DNA of 17,884 bases, from NCBI GenBank assembly GCA_027063065.1, contig JAMOSO010000013.1:1-17884 (forward strand). Reading direction: 5' to 3'. The DNA comes from Planctomycetota bacterium (GTDB lineage: Bacteria; Planctomycetota; JAMOSO01). The notes under the pieces are model-generated. The model did not search any database and was not told where the DNA came from. It saw nothing but the letters and a program-made list of their open reading frames with translations. Below, piece after piece: positions 1 to 8,959 of the stretch; position 1 is the stretch's first letter; each line of letters starts with the position of its first letter. The position numbers were made by a program, and so were the translations under genes.

Positions 1-67
1 TAACTCAAAAAAAAGACAGTTGCTAAGAAAAAAATCGACTATAATATTTGAATAAAAGGAGTCGAAA

Positions 68-361
68 ATGTCCAGAAAACGTCGTCAACACTCAGCAGAA
101 TTTAAGGCTAAAATGGCCTTAAAAGTTTTAAGTGATCAAAAAACATTAAGTGAACTAGCTGAGCAGTATGATATTTCACCATCAGTAATAACAAAGTAGA
201 AATCAAAATTAGTTGAGCAGTCGTCAACATTATTTGCTAAAGGCGGTAGCCCATTAGATAAAAATGACAATCAAGTTGAAAGATTATATGCTAAAATAAG
301 TAAATTAGAGATGGAGAATGATTTTTTATCCAAGGCGTTCGAGCCCTACCGGTCCCGATAA
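68..361 (+). pseudogene. IS3-family transposase OrfA, interrupted by in-frame TAG
   Basis: The frame from ATG 68 reads as a typical IS3 OrfA: a basic start (MSRKRRQHSAEFKAKMAL), then a helix-turn-helix (LSELAEQYDISPSVITK), then a leucine-zipper-like tail (VERLYAKISKLEMENDFLSKAF). It stops at 359-361. The codon at 197-199 is TAG where the family almost always has Trp (TGG) directly after the HTH, so one G-to-A change has split the protein into 43 and about 53 residues. The tail after LSKAF (EPYRSR) also does not look like the usual end. OrfA normally binds the element's ends and supplies the upstream part of the frameshifted OrfAB transposase; this copy should not. An UAG-decoding organism would be an alternative, but TAG ends coaE and polA here, which argues against it. 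Confidence 0.85.
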
Positions 362-369
362 AGCACCAA

Positions 370-1017
370 ATGATAAATAAATCATCAAAGTTTAAAATAA
401 CTAAAACATCTCAAGCTTCTTTGCTTGGTATTTCTAGAAGTAGTATCTCCAGGTCCTAAAACTACTAAAAAGACTAGTAAACACAAGGTTTACCCGTATT
501 TATTAAAGGGCCTTACAATTGATCGTCCTAATCAAGTTTGGTGTACTGATATTACATATACACCTATGCCAAAAGGTCATATCTATTTGGTAGCTATTAT
601 GGATTGGTACAGCAGAAAAGTTTTAAGTTGGAGAATATCTAATACTTTGACTGCCGATTTTTGTGTCAGTGCATTAAAAGATGCTATTAGAAAATATAAT
701 ATTCCTGAAATATTTAATACGGATCAAGGTTCACAATTTACTAGTGATGAATTTATAAAAACATTAAAAAATACTCGAAAAACAAAAATCAGTATGGATG
801 GCAAAGGCTGTTGGGTTAATAATGTTTTTATAGAAAAATTGTGGAGATCGCTAAAATATGAAGAAGTCTATCTTAATGCATACGAATCCATCAATGAAGC
901 AAAGCAGCGGATAAGTAAATATTTTAATAATTACAATACTTTTAGACCTCATGTAGCTATGGGTGAAATACGCTAGATGAGGTTTATTATAAAAAGGAGT
1001 TGAAACAAGTAGGATGA
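370..1017 (+). pseudogene. IS3-family transposase OrfB (rve integrase core), deleted and frameshifted
   Basis: The usual OrfB start (MINKSSKFKITKTSQASLLGISRSS) is read from ATG 370 but ends at TAA 457-459. The catalytic half continues in another frame from about 452 to 976. The intervening HTH_21 region, normally some 80 residues, is missing, so a deletion joined the two frames. The integrase core shows D (548-550, in WCTDITY), D (722-724, in NTDQGSQF) and E (833-835, in IEKLWRSLKYEE). There are 36 rather than the usual 35 residues between the last two, suggesting a further one-codon change. Near 970 the frame shifts again: the expected C-terminus (LDEVYYKKELKQVG) is read from 973 and stops at 1015-1017. 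The family identity is very secure, and it is clearly non-functional. Confidence 0.88.
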
Positions 1018-1108
1018 AATTTTATACTAAAAAATCAGTGGGAGACCTCTACGCAGTCGTTAATTAACTTTTTTAAATTTAATGGCTTTTTTCTTATTTA
1101 CCACTGAA

Positions 1109-1145
1109 TCTGTCCGTTGATTGGGGACCGCTTTAAAATTATCTT
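1109..1145 (+). promoter_or_regulatory. Possible hybrid promoter spanning the IS right end, upstream of the phospholipase gene
   Basis: TTGATT at 1117-1122, inside the putative IS terminal repeat, is followed after 17 bp by TATCTT at 1140-1145 just outside it. Each hexamer matches four of six consensus bases. A start near 1152 would leave a leader of about 40 nt to the ATG at 1192. IS3-family ends are known to supply -35 boxes to neighbours. The match is weak for an AT-rich genome, so this is only a candidate. Confidence 0.25.
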
Positions 1146-1191
1146 AGCAGTTATGTAAATTTATACAGTGCTTTAGGTGGCGGAAAAATTT

Positions 1192-2469
1192 ATGAAGATG
1201 AAACTTCTCAATAGTATTATTTTAATTTGCGTTATCATTGGCAATAGCAATACCTTTGCCGACGAAACCTATCAAGAAGCTGTAGTGTTTTTTCAACAAA
1301 AACAATACGCCAAAGCTTTTCCTATTTTAAAAACTCAAGCCAAACAAGGTTTAAAAGAAGCCATGTATCGCTTGGCGTATTTATACCAAAATGGTTTGGG
1401 GGTCAAACAAGACTATGCTAAATCAGCCTATTGGTATCAACAAGTTGCTTCTGAGTTTAGCTATACCCTAACAGAAAAGTCAACAACACAAACAGTTAGT
1501 CAAAAATTACACGAGCAACTAAATCAAGCTACAATACTAAAAAAAAACACCTTTATCTTAACCAAAGTTGACACCTCATCATCAGAAGTAAAAAGTTTGT
1601 TAGAAGATTTTTTAAGCGACAATTTTTTTGGTTTAAGTCCTTACAAAAATAATTATTTTTTACCCTTCAGCCAATCTGACAATAAATATAGACGCGTATT
1701 TTCTGGCACCCATCCCAACAATTACACTGCCGATCAAAAAAACAACGATACCTATAACAGTGAAACCGAATTAGAATTTCAACTAAGTTTGCAAAAGATG
1801 CTAAGTTATAATCTATTTGGCTGGCAAGAAACTATCAATTTTGCTTATACGCAAAAAGTGTGGTGGCAAGCCTATAGCGAATCAGCACCGTTTAGAGAAA
1901 CAAACTATCAACCAGAAATATTTATCACAATCCCTACCTCTAAATCTATCGATAAACTTATAAATTTAAAAGCTATGAAGTATGGATTTATTCATGAATC
2001 AAACGGTCAAGAAGGATATCGTTCACGTTCTTGGAATCGAGTATATATTACAGGTTTTTGGCAATTTAAAAATTTATTTGCCAGTACAAGACTCTGGCAT
2101 AGACTTCAAGAACAAGACAAATACAGCGGCTATTATCAAGGTCAAATCCATCCCGAAACAGGACTTATCCATCCAAATGCAAGCGGAGATGACAATCCAG
2201 ATATAGCGCACTATTTAGGATATGGTGATATCAGATTAAAATATTTATATAAACAACATCAATTTGGAAGTCTATTTAGATATAATTTTGGTGCCGGCGG
2301 TAAGCAAAGAGGAGCAATAGAATTAGATTGGTCTTATCCTTTTTTTGGCTCTAAAAATATTTTTTGGTATTCAAAAATATTTAGTGGATATGGTGAATCT
2401 TTAATAGACTACAACAGAAATATAAACAAAATTAGTTTTGGGTTTTCCTTTTCCCGTGGGTTATTTTAA
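1192..2469 (+). CDS. pldA: Outer-membrane phospholipase A1 with N-terminal Sel1 repeat
   Basis: Outer-membrane phospholipase A (OMPLA) is a 12-strand beta-barrel that hydrolyses misplaced phospholipids in the outer leaflet. The 425-residue product (numbered from ATG 1192) opens with a signal peptide (to about NSNTFA, residue 23). A single Sel1-like repeat follows at about residues 45-86 (EAMYRLAYLYQNGLGVKQDY), and then a full OMPLA domain. The catalytic triad is visible: His268 and Ser270 in HESNG, and Asn282 in SRSWNR, 14 residues after the His as in E. coli. DDNPDIAHYLGYG, SGYGESLIDYN and the C-terminal Phe used for barrel assembly are also conserved. A GTG at 1177 is in frame, but ATG 1192 fits the signal peptide and the AGGTGG at 1175-1180. 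The Sel1 extension is absent from classical PldA. The stop lies 1 bp from the convergent permease gene. Confidence 0.92.
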   Translation: MKMKLLNSIILICVIIGNSNTFADETYQEAVVFFQQKQYAKAFPILKTQAKQGLKEAMYRLAYLYQNGLGVKQDYAKSAYWYQQVASEFSYTLTEKSTTQTVSQKLHEQLNQATILKKNTFILTKVDTSSSEVKSLLEDFLSDNFFGLSPYKNNYFLPFSQSDNKYRRVFSGTHPNNYTADQKNNDTYNSETELEFQLSLQKMLSYNLFGWQETINFAYTQKVWWQAYSESAPFRETNYQPEIFITIPTSKSIDKLINLKAMKYGFIHESNGQEGYRSRSWNRVYITGFWQFKNLFASTRLWHRLQEQDKYSGYYQGQIHPETGLIHPNASGDDNPDIAHYLGYGDIRLKYLYKQHQFGSLFRYNFGAGGKQRGAIELDWSYPFFGSKNIFWYSKIFSGYGESLIDYNRNINKISFGFSFSRGLF

Positions 2470-2470
2470 T

Positions 2471-3541
2471 TTAAGTTGGCATTTTACTATAGAAATAAAA
2501 ACCAAATGCTAACAATATGCTAATAGGTAGATATAAAACTATAATAGGATTTATAGACGACAAAGTTGCCAACTGTATTAAAACCCAGCTAAATGCGTAG
2601 TAAGTCATAACCATTACAATGCAATGCCCCATAGATATTAAAAAATGTCCTTGACGGCTATTAAATAAAATAATCATACTCCATAAAAATAATAAAAATG
2701 AAGTTAAAGCCGTTAAAGGTCTGCTGATTAATTCGACATACGGCGAGCCTGAATTGTTAAGTTTTTTTAATTGAGCATTAGATAAAAATTCTGGACTCTT
2801 TCGATTTAACAATAAATCATCCATTGTTAAATTAATATTTAATTCCATTTTATCATAATGCTTGGACAACTCTGTGTCGCCAGCTTTTTGCATGCTGACA
2901 TTAGTTAAAATCCATTTACTACCGTGTTTCTCTGCTGTTTCTGCACGTAAACGATATAGCCAATTACCATCTAAATCTAAACGTGTTACAAATAACACTG
3001 AAATACGATTCTCTTTTTTAAAAATAGTTTTAGCAAACCAAAAATTATACCCCATTTTATCTGATTTGCTTAAAGCTACATCTCTGGCAAGTCTGTCAAG
3101 TTGATTATCGCCGTGCATCTTAGCGCGGATAATTTCTAATTTATTAGACGCAATAGGAACTACTTGAGATTTTAATAAATAATCACCAACAGAAATTAAA
3201 AACGTAATAAATAATAAAGGTAATAATAATCTTTGCCGAGATATGCCAGAAGATAACATTGCCACTATTTCATGATGTCTATCTAAGCTAGATACAGCAA
3301 ATAAACCAGAAATAACTGTGATAATCGGCAACAACCATTGACTTAATATGCCTGGCAAAATATAGGCATAATAAGTCAAGATAGAGTTCAATACTGGAAC
3401 GTCTTTGATTTTTAAAAATTCATCAAAGCGACCAAATAAATCTAATATTATAAATAAAGCTACAATTAAAAAACTTAATACTGCAAAAGGTGCCACAAAA
3501 GCCGATAACACATATCGGTCTAAACGGCGCATCAAAAACAT
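2471..3541 (-). CDS. LptF/LptG-family lipopolysaccharide export permease
   Basis: This is a YjgP/YjgQ-family protein of 356 residues, the usual length. The family forms the inner-membrane part of the LptB2FG ABC exporter, which extracts LPS and passes it to the Lpt bridge. The N-terminus (RRLDRYVLSAFVAPF) and the following helix (FLIVALFIILDLFGRFDEFL) are characteristic. Three N-terminal membrane segments are followed by a soluble periplasmic beta-jellyroll-type domain (about residues 130-260) and three C-terminal segments. LptF and LptG normally occur as a pair; only one is here, and I cannot tell which. It is last in the polA operon, two bases after the hydrolase stop. Neither ATG 3541 nor the in-frame ATG at 3532 (MRRLDRY) has a clear ribosome binding site, so the start is uncertain by three codons. 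Confidence 0.9.
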   Translation of the reverse strand: MFLMRRLDRYVLSAFVAPFAVLSFLIVALFIILDLFGRFDEFLKIKDVPVLNSILTYYAYILPGILSQWLLPIITVISGLFAVSSLDRHHEIVAMLSSGISRQRLLLPLLFITFLISVGDYLLKSQVVPIASNKLEIIRAKMHGDNQLDRLARDVALSKSDKMGYNFWFAKTIFKKENRISVLFVTRLDLDGNWLYRLRAETAEKHGSKWILTNVSMQKAGDTELSKHYDKMELNINLTMDDLLLNRKSPEFLSNAQLKKLNNSGSPYVELISRPLTALTSFLLFLWSMIILFNSRQGHFLISMGHCIVMVMTYYAFSWVLIQLATLSSINPIIVLYLPISILLAFGFYFYSKMPT

Positions 3542-3543
3542 TT

Positions 3544-4101
3544 TTACTTAACCAGTTTAGAAATTTCTTTAAAATTTGGATGAGTACTAGCACCCATTGC
3601 CTCAAAGAAAAAAGATTCTACATTATAAGCATACGCTCCTGCGGATTTAATCCTATCAATACCATTAGCTTTATTTAACTGAGTTCGACTGGATAAACAT
3701 TCTTCTAAAATAAAAACTTCATACCCCAAAGCCAATAAATCTACTGCAGTTTGCGCAACACAAACATGTGTTTCTATACCAGCTAAAATAATTTGTTTTA
3801 CCGGGCTATCTTCTAGCCAAGATTTAAATTCGGATGATCCTAAAGCGGAAAAGGTAGTCTTATCAAAAACATTTGATACTTTTACTTTTTCTTGAATCAC
3901 ACTTACAGTCTCACCCAAGCCCTGTGGATATTGCTGTGTTACAATCACAGGAATATCCAAAATATTAGCCCCTTCAATAGCCTTTACAGTGTTGGCCACA
4001 ACTGTTTCAAACCCATCAATTGCCGATGCAAAACGTTCTTGCAAATCAATAACTAATAGAGCACATAAATCCTTATTTATTTTTTTATTGTGTGTTATCA
4101 T
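3544..4101 (-). CDS. Isochorismatase-family cysteine hydrolase (ISOC1/ISOC2-like)
   Basis: This 185-residue protein has the complete catalytic triad of isochorismatase-like hydrolases: Asp19 (LLVIDLQERF), Lys81 (FDKTTFSAL) and Cys114 (GIETHVCVAQTA). The segment IVTQQYPQGLG, the SSR motif after the Cys, and the end HPNFKEI are typical of the ISOC1/ISOC2 (isochorismatase domain-containing protein) branch, not of pyrazinamidase/nicotinamidase or true isochorismatase. The physiological substrate of that branch is not settled, so none is assigned. It is cytoplasmic by sequence. It lies 1 bp after the rho stop and 2 bp before the permease gene, so it is almost certainly co-transcribed, although no functional link to its neighbours is evident. 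Confidence 0.9.
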   Translation of the reverse strand: MITHNKKINKDLCALLVIDLQERFASAIDGFETVVANTVKAIEGANILDIPVIVTQQYPQGLGETVSVIQEKVKVSNVFDKTTFSALGSSEFKSWLEDSPVKQIILAGIETHVCVAQTAVDLLALGYEVFILEECLSSRTQLNKANGIDRIKSAGAYAYNVESFFFEAMGASTHPNFKEISKLVK

Positions 4102-4102
4102 T

Positions 4103-5638
4103 TTAATCCGTATTCAGTAAAGTACTTTTTTTAGAACCAATAGTCAGTAACATTTCAATATTATTGGTTGTTTTTTCTATAGCGTTACTCATAAATTCCA
4201 TAGCGCCTTGGGTGCTTTTTTCACTTACGACTTTGCGTAATATATGCATATTTTCTAATTCTTCAGGTACAACTATCAACTCCTCACGACGGGTACCAGA
4301 TGGAGCAATATCAACTGCTGGCCATATACGTTTATTGGCTAATTTACGGTCTAAATGGATTTCCATATTACCTGTACCTTTAAATTCCTCAAAGATTACC
4401 TCATCCATTTTAGAGCCAGTATCAACTAATGCTGTAGCTAAAATAGTTAAGCTACCTGCCGTCTCACCTACAATATAACGAGCTGCTCCAAAAAAACGCT
4501 TGGGGCGGGTTAAAGCCATCGCGTCTATACCGCCTGATAAAATACGCCCTGTATGTGGGGTTTCCGCATTATATGCTCTACCTAAACGGGTGATAGAATC
4601 CAATAAAATTACTACGTCTTTACCAAACTCTACTAAACGTTTAGCCTTTTCAATACACATTTCTGCCACTTGCACGTGACGATCAGTAGGTTCATCAAAT
4701 GTTGATGCAATAACCTCTCCATCAACTTCTCTACGCATTTCTGTAACTTCTTCTGGGCGTTCATCAATTAATAAAACCATTAATTCACACTCGGGATTAT
4801 TTTGCGAAATACTAGCCGCAATATCCTTTAAAAACATAGTTTTACCCGTACGTGGAGGCGCAACAATCAAACCCCGTTGACCTTTGCCAATAGGTGTAAT
4901 CAAATCCATTAAACGCATACCCATAGAATCTTTACGTTCTAAAATTAAACGCTCTGCTGGAAATTCTGGTACCATTTCTTCAAATGGCGTTTGTTTAAAA
5001 ATAGTTGCTGGTGCTTCTCCATTAATCGCTTCTACTTTTAACATTGCAAAGTAACGCTCTCCGTGTTTAGGAGGACGTATTTGCCCAGCTGTAAAATGAC
5101 CTGTTTTTAAACCAAAACGCTTAATTTGTGAAGGTGATACATAGATATCATCAGCACAAGGTAAATAATTTTGCTCGGAACTGCGTAAAAAACCATAACC
5201 ATCTGGTAAAATTTCTAACACGCCCTCACCGTATAATAATCCAGCCTTGTGCACACGAGCTTTCATAATAGTAAAAACTAAATCTTGTTTACTAAGACCC
5301 TTGTAGTCTTCTAGTTCTTCTTCTTCAGCCAATTTATACAATTCTGTAGAAGGCATTTTTTGCAATTCTGCAACGTGCAAAACATTTTTTTTAGCCTCTT
5401 CATAACGAGCGTTTACTGCTTCTGGATCGGCGAGAGCTTCTTGCTTTAATTGCTCGCGCTCACTATCACAACGAGATGCTAGTTCACCCGATACGTGAGG
5501 GCCTGCTGCTCGATTGCCATTTACAGGACGATTATTGCCAGTACGACCTCGTGGCGCATAATATTTTTTGCGACCTCGAGGCACAGTTTGTGGTCTTGGT
5601 CCCGGTTTTCTGGCGGCGGGTTTGCTTGGTTCAGCCAT
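4103..5638 (-). CDS. rho: Transcription termination factor Rho
   Basis: Rho is the hexameric RNA-dependent ATPase/helicase that ends transcription of untranslated RNA. The order is: a basic, Pro/Arg/Gly-rich N-terminal extension (residues 1-45), a Rho_N helical domain (about 93-130), a cold-shock-like RNA-binding domain (about 133-205, with DGYGFLR and DIYVS), and the RecA-type ATPase. Walker A is [12 protein letters not shown] (256-267, Lys266), Walker B is VVILLDS (Asp347), and [21 protein letters not shown] contains the Q-loop region. At 511 residues it exceeds the 419 of E. coli because of the N-terminal extension; such basic insertions in other phyla add RNA contacts. The ATG directly follows the coaE stop (TAGATG), with GAGGAG inside coaE as ribosome binding site, so translation is coupled. 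Confidence 0.98.
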   Translation of the reverse strand: MAEPSKPAARKPGPRPQTVPRGRKKYYAPRGRTGNNRPVNGNRAAGPHVSGELASRCDSEREQLKQEALADPEAVNARYEEAKKNVLHVAELQKMPSTELYKLAEEEELEDYKGLSKQDLVFTIMKARVHKAGLLYGEGVLEILPDGYGFLRSSEQNYLPCADDIYVSPSQIKRFGLKTGHFTAGQIRPPKHGERYFAMLKVEAINGEAPATIFKQTPFEEMVPEFPAERLILERKDSMGMRLMDLITPIGKGQRGLIVAPPRTGKTMFLKDIAASISQNNPECELMVLLIDERPEEVTEMRREVDGEVIASTFDEPTDRHVQVAEMCIEKAKRLVEFGKDVVILLDSITRLGRAYNAETPHTGRILSGGIDAMALTRPKRFFGAARYIVGETAGSLTILATALVDTGSKMDEVIFEEFKGTGNMEIHLDRKLANKRIWPAVDIAPSGTRREELIVVPEELENMHILRKVVSEKSTQGAMEFMSNAIEKTTNNIEMLLTIGSKKSTLLNTD

Positions 5639-6202
5639 CTACTTTATCTCCTCTAGTAGTGCTAATATATCTTGGTGTAATTTGTCAATGGAGCCATCAT
5701 TCATAAGAATACTATGGCAATTTTTTCGTTTTGCATGATATGGTTCTTGATATTTTTCTCGTTTAAGAAAGTCTTGCTTGTTTACTCCTAAGCGGGTTAT
5801 TCTTTGACATTTGGGAGCATCAACAAACCAGCATAGATTACAGATAGTATTTAAATTTAACTCAAAAAGAAGCGCGGCATCAATGACCACTTTGTCATAT
5901 TTTTTCGCCTTTTTAATCACTTCCTGCTTTAATATTGGGTGAGTTATTTTGTTTAAACATTTAACTGATTCTGCACTGGTAAATGCCCTGTGAGCAAGAA
6001 CTTGGCGGTTCACAACCTTATTCTCAACCACATCCTCCCCAAACTCTTGGGTAAGCATATACATTATTGTAGGATTTTGCAAGACTTTATGTCCAATTTT
6101 ATCAACATTAATAATATTAAAATTCAAAGAAGCTAAAAAGTTACTAACTGTAGATTTCCCAGCTGCTATAGTGCCTGTTAAACCCAAAACTATTTTTTGC
6201 AT
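5639..6202 (-). CDS. coaE: Dephospho-CoA kinase
   Basis: CoaE phosphorylates the ribose 3'-OH of dephospho-CoA with ATP, the last step of coenzyme A synthesis, in the cytoplasm. The 187-residue product is of near-normal length. The P-loop is GLTGTIAAGKST (residues 7-18; the usual form is GLTGGIGSGKS). The CoA-binding Asp is in INVDKIGH, the lid-region motif is VVIDAALLFE, and there is a conserved Arg-rich tail (QRITRLGVNKQDFLKRE). The end is shorter than in many homologues but shows no frameshift. It sits between polA (4 bp gap) and rho (0 bp gap). From memory, this polA-coaE-rho order matches Chlamydiae and relatives. Confidence 0.96.
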   Translation of the reverse strand: MQKIVLGLTGTIAAGKSTVSNFLASLNFNIINVDKIGHKVLQNPTIMYMLTQEFGEDVVENKVVNRQVLAHRAFTSAESVKCLNKITHPILKQEVIKKAKKYDKVVIDAALLFELNLNTICNLCWFVDAPKCQRITRLGVNKQDFLKREKYQEPYHAKRKNCHSILMNDGSIDKLHQDILALLEEIK

Positions 6203-6206
6203 TACA

Positions 6207-8912
6207 CTATTTAATATCCATCCAATTTAAACCGGCAGAAATAGATACCTTTAATGGTACATCCAAGCCACCCACTGACTCCATAATATTTTTGATAAAA
6301 GATAATTCTTGTTCAACTTGATTTTTAGGCACTTCAAAAACCAATTCATCATGAATCTGAATTAATATTTCTGCATTAGTTTGACCACTTAATCTCGCTC
6401 TATGCAAGTCCACCATCACGCGCTTTATTAAATCTGCTGCGCTACCTTGAATAACAGTATTAACAGCGGTACGCTCGGCAAATGCACGCATATTTTTATT
6501 AGTTGCATTAATATCATTTAAAACACGTTGCCGACCAGACATTGTTGTAACCAAACCATTCTTACGAGCATCTTCAATAGTGCTATCAATAAAAGTCTTA
6601 ATACTAGAAAAATAATTAAAATAAGCATCTATAAATTCTTGAGCATCACTGCGACTCATACCTGTTTCTTGTGCTAGACCAAAGGCCTGTTGCCCGTAAA
6701 TAATACCAAAATTTACCGCTTTAGCATTGCGTCTTTGCTCTGAAGTAACCTGATCCAATGGTACAGAACAAACCTGAGAAGCGACCAAGGTATGAATATC
6801 TAAATCCTCATTAAACGCTTGTACTAATTTTGCATCTTTTGAAAAATGAGCCAATACACGCAATTCTATCTGAGAATAATCCGCTGCGATTAAAACCTTA
6901 TCGGCACAGCTAGGTATAAACGCTCTGCGAATAGATCTGCCTAGCTCTGTACGAATCGGAATATTTTGCAAATTTGGATTGCGACATGATAGACGCCCTG
7001 TTTCTGTACCTGTTTGCATAAAAGATGTATGCAATCTATTGGTGTAAGGATTGATTAATTCTGGCAACGCTTCTATGTACGTACTTTGCAATTTTGCATA
7101 ACTGCGATATTCTAACATTAAACGACATATCTCATGGTGCTTGGCCAACTTAGTTAAAACAGACACATTAGTGGAATATCCTGTTTTGGTTTTTTTGGGC
7201 GCTTTAATGCCCATTTTTTCAAATAAAATCTCACCCAATTGTTTTGGCGAATTTAAATTAAACTCCTGAGATGCTTCAAGGTAAATTTCCTGAGTTAAAT
7301 CGGTCAACACTTCTGCTAAAGCACTACCCATCTCTTTTAAAATATCAATATCTAAAGCTACGCCACCATATTCCATATCCATCAAAACATCAACTAATGG
7401 CATCTCTAAATCTGTAAACAAATCTAATAATTGACGAGTTTGCAAATCACGTTTAAAAACCTCATACAATCGCAAGCAAGCATCTACATCTTCACAAGCA
7501 TAAGAGCCAACCTTAGCTACTGGCAATGTATCCATGGTAACCTCTTTTTTGCCCTTTCCAATTAAATCAACAGTGGGTGTTTTGCCTAAATGCAAATATG
7601 TCGACACTAATGCGTCTAACTTGTACACTCTACTACTAGGATTTAACAACCATGCGGCTATCATAGTGTCAAATACCACGCCAGAAACTTCTATACCCAC
7701 ACTTCGCAATACCTGCTTATCAAACTTAGAATTTTGTGCTACCTTCAAAATATTGTCATTAGAAAACAACTGCTTTAATGGTTGGGCAATATCTTGCCAA
7801 GCCACTTTCGGTTGCCCTTCTGGGCTTAAAATAGGTATATAAACTGCCTTAGATGTTGTTTTACAAAACGATATACCAACAATTTGAGCACCTGGTATTT
7901 GCAAAGAATCCGTTTCTAAATCAAACGCCCAACACTCCGCTCTAGATAACTCATTAATCACCGCTAACGCCTGAGAGGTGTTTTGACAGATAACATACTC
8001 GCCATTAATCACTTCTTCCGCAACTTTGTCATTAGCATCTAATATTTGAGTTGGCGAACTACTAGGATCTAACAAATAGCGTAAAGTTTTAAGATTATAT
8101 TTCTCAAAAAACTTTGTAACATCTGCCTTTGGCTTAAAGGGAAACTTATATTCTTGCATATCTATATCCATAGATACATCACAGTCAATTGTTACTAATT
8201 TATGGGACAAAAAAGCATCTTCACGATATTTCAATAAATTCTCTTTTAATTTTTTCGCCGTGATTTTATCTATATTCGCATAAATACCCTCTAGTGAACC
8301 ATATTCTAATAATAGTTTAGTTGCAGTTTTAGGACCAACCGAGCGAACCCCTGGCACATTATCAGAAGTATCTCCAGCTAAAGCTAAAAAATCAATAAAT
8401 TGCTTTGGGGTTAAAGACGTTTCGGCCAACATATCTTCTTGATTGATTATTTTTTTCTTAGCATATTTATACATCTTAATATTATTATCTATTAATTGCA
8501 TAATATCTTTATCTTCTGTAACAATAAAAACATCACAATCTTGACTAGATGCTCTTTTTGCAATTGTACCAAGCAAATCATCCGCTTCAAAACCAGCTTT
8601 TATAGCTGTAGGGATACCCAAAACTTCAACTGCCTCTTTAACCAATGGCAACTGCACACGCAATTCTTCTGCAATAGGCTTTCGATTAGCTTTATAGTCG
8701 GGATACATTTCATGTCTAAAATTTTTACCCCCTGGATCAAATACTATAACCAAATAATCTGGTTGGCATTGACCAACTATCACATTTAAAACCTTTAAAA
8801 AGCCAAACAAAGCATTAGTAGGGATTCCTTCAGAATTAGTTAATGGCGGAGTAGCATAAAAAGAACGGAAAATATAAGCCGAAGCATCGACCACATAAAA
8901 AGATGGTGACAT
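6207..8912 (-). CDS. polA: DNA polymerase I
   Basis: A complete three-domain DNA polymerase I of 901 residues, which removes RNA primers and fills gaps in replication and repair. The 5'-nuclease domain is at about residues 5-285 (VVDASAYIFRSFYA, FEADDLLGT, GDTSDNVPG). The 3'-5' proofreading domain (about 300-490) keeps its metal ligands: Asp331 and Glu333 (FDLETDS), Asp398 (NSKFD), and Tyr471 with Asp475 (YACED). Proofreading should therefore be active, unlike in many Gram-positive and thermophilic Pol I. The polymerase domain has DYSQIELR (Asp678), the O-helix RRNAKAVNFGIIYG and QIHDELVFE (Asp855). A TTG four codons upstream is in frame, but ATG 8912 is preceded at good distance by GAGG (8919-8922). 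It is first in the operon, under the promoter at 8960-8988. Confidence 0.98.
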   Translation of the reverse strand: MSPSFYVVDASAYIFRSFYATPPLTNSEGIPTNALFGFLKVLNVIVGQCQPDYLVIVFDPGGKNFRHEMYPDYKANRKPIAEELRVQLPLVKEAVEVLGIPTAIKAGFEADDLLGTIAKRASSQDCDVFIVTEDKDIMQLIDNNIKMYKYAKKKIINQEDMLAETSLTPKQFIDFLALAGDTSDNVPGVRSVGPKTATKLLLEYGSLEGIYANIDKITAKKLKENLLKYREDAFLSHKLVTIDCDVSMDIDMQEYKFPFKPKADVTKFFEKYNLKTLRYLLDPSSSPTQILDANDKVAEEVINGEYVICQNTSQALAVINELSRAECWAFDLETDSLQIPGAQIVGISFCKTTSKAVYIPILSPEGQPKVAWQDIAQPLKQLFSNDNILKVAQNSKFDKQVLRSVGIEVSGVVFDTMIAAWLLNPSSRVYKLDALVSTYLHLGKTPTVDLIGKGKKEVTMDTLPVAKVGSYACEDVDACLRLYEVFKRDLQTRQLLDLFTDLEMPLVDVLMDMEYGGVALDIDILKEMGSALAEVLTDLTQEIYLEASQEFNLNSPKQLGEILFEKMGIKAPKKTKTGYSTNVSVLTKLAKHHEICRLMLEYRSYAKLQSTYIEALPELINPYTNRLHTSFMQTGTETGRLSCRNPNLQNIPIRTELGRSIRRAFIPSCADKVLIAADYSQIELRVLAHFSKDAKLVQAFNEDLDIHTLVASQVCSVPLDQVTSEQRRNAKAVNFGIIYGQQAFGLAQETGMSRSDAQEFIDAYFNYFSSIKTFIDSTIEDARKNGLVTTMSGRQRVLNDINATNKNMRAFAERTAVNTVIQGSAADLIKRVMVDLHRARLSGQTNAEILIQIHDELVFEVPKNQVEQELSFIKNIMESVGGLDVPLKVSISAGLNWMDIK

Positions 8913-8959
8913 AAGGTACCTCAAGGACTGTAATTTGGGGATTATTTGAATTACAAAGC

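Larger units (their letters stand above)
1..1132 (+). mobile_element. Degenerate IS3-family insertion sequence, left end outside window
   Basis: The stretch holds the two overlapping reading frames of an IS3-type element (orfA with helix-turn-helix, orfB with DDE integrase core), both broken. The right end probably lies near 1109-1132, where a GC-richer block (tgtccgttgattggggacc) resembles the terminal inverted repeats of IS3-family members. The matching left repeat is not in the window, so its pairing and any target-site duplication cannot be tested here. A -10-like TATAAT lies at 40-45 and an AAGGAG Shine-Dalgarno (58-62) before orfA. Several independent lesions (a nonsense codon, a deletion with frame change, and a terminal frameshift) mark it as a dead copy that could move only if helped in trans. 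Confidence 0.85.

Noticed and set aside
197-199. TAG read as an amino acid (recoding) in orfA
   Set aside because: TAG is the normal stop of coaE and polA in this window, and the element has other lesions, so simple decay explains it.
1177-1191. GTG start for the Sel1-phospholipase gene
   Set aside because: It would place AEKFMK before the signal peptide and overlaps the AGGTGG that best serves ATG 1192.
8913-8924. TTG start for polA four codons upstream
   Set aside because: The TTG overlaps the GAGG that serves ATG 8912, and the added residues are not part of the conserved Pol I start.
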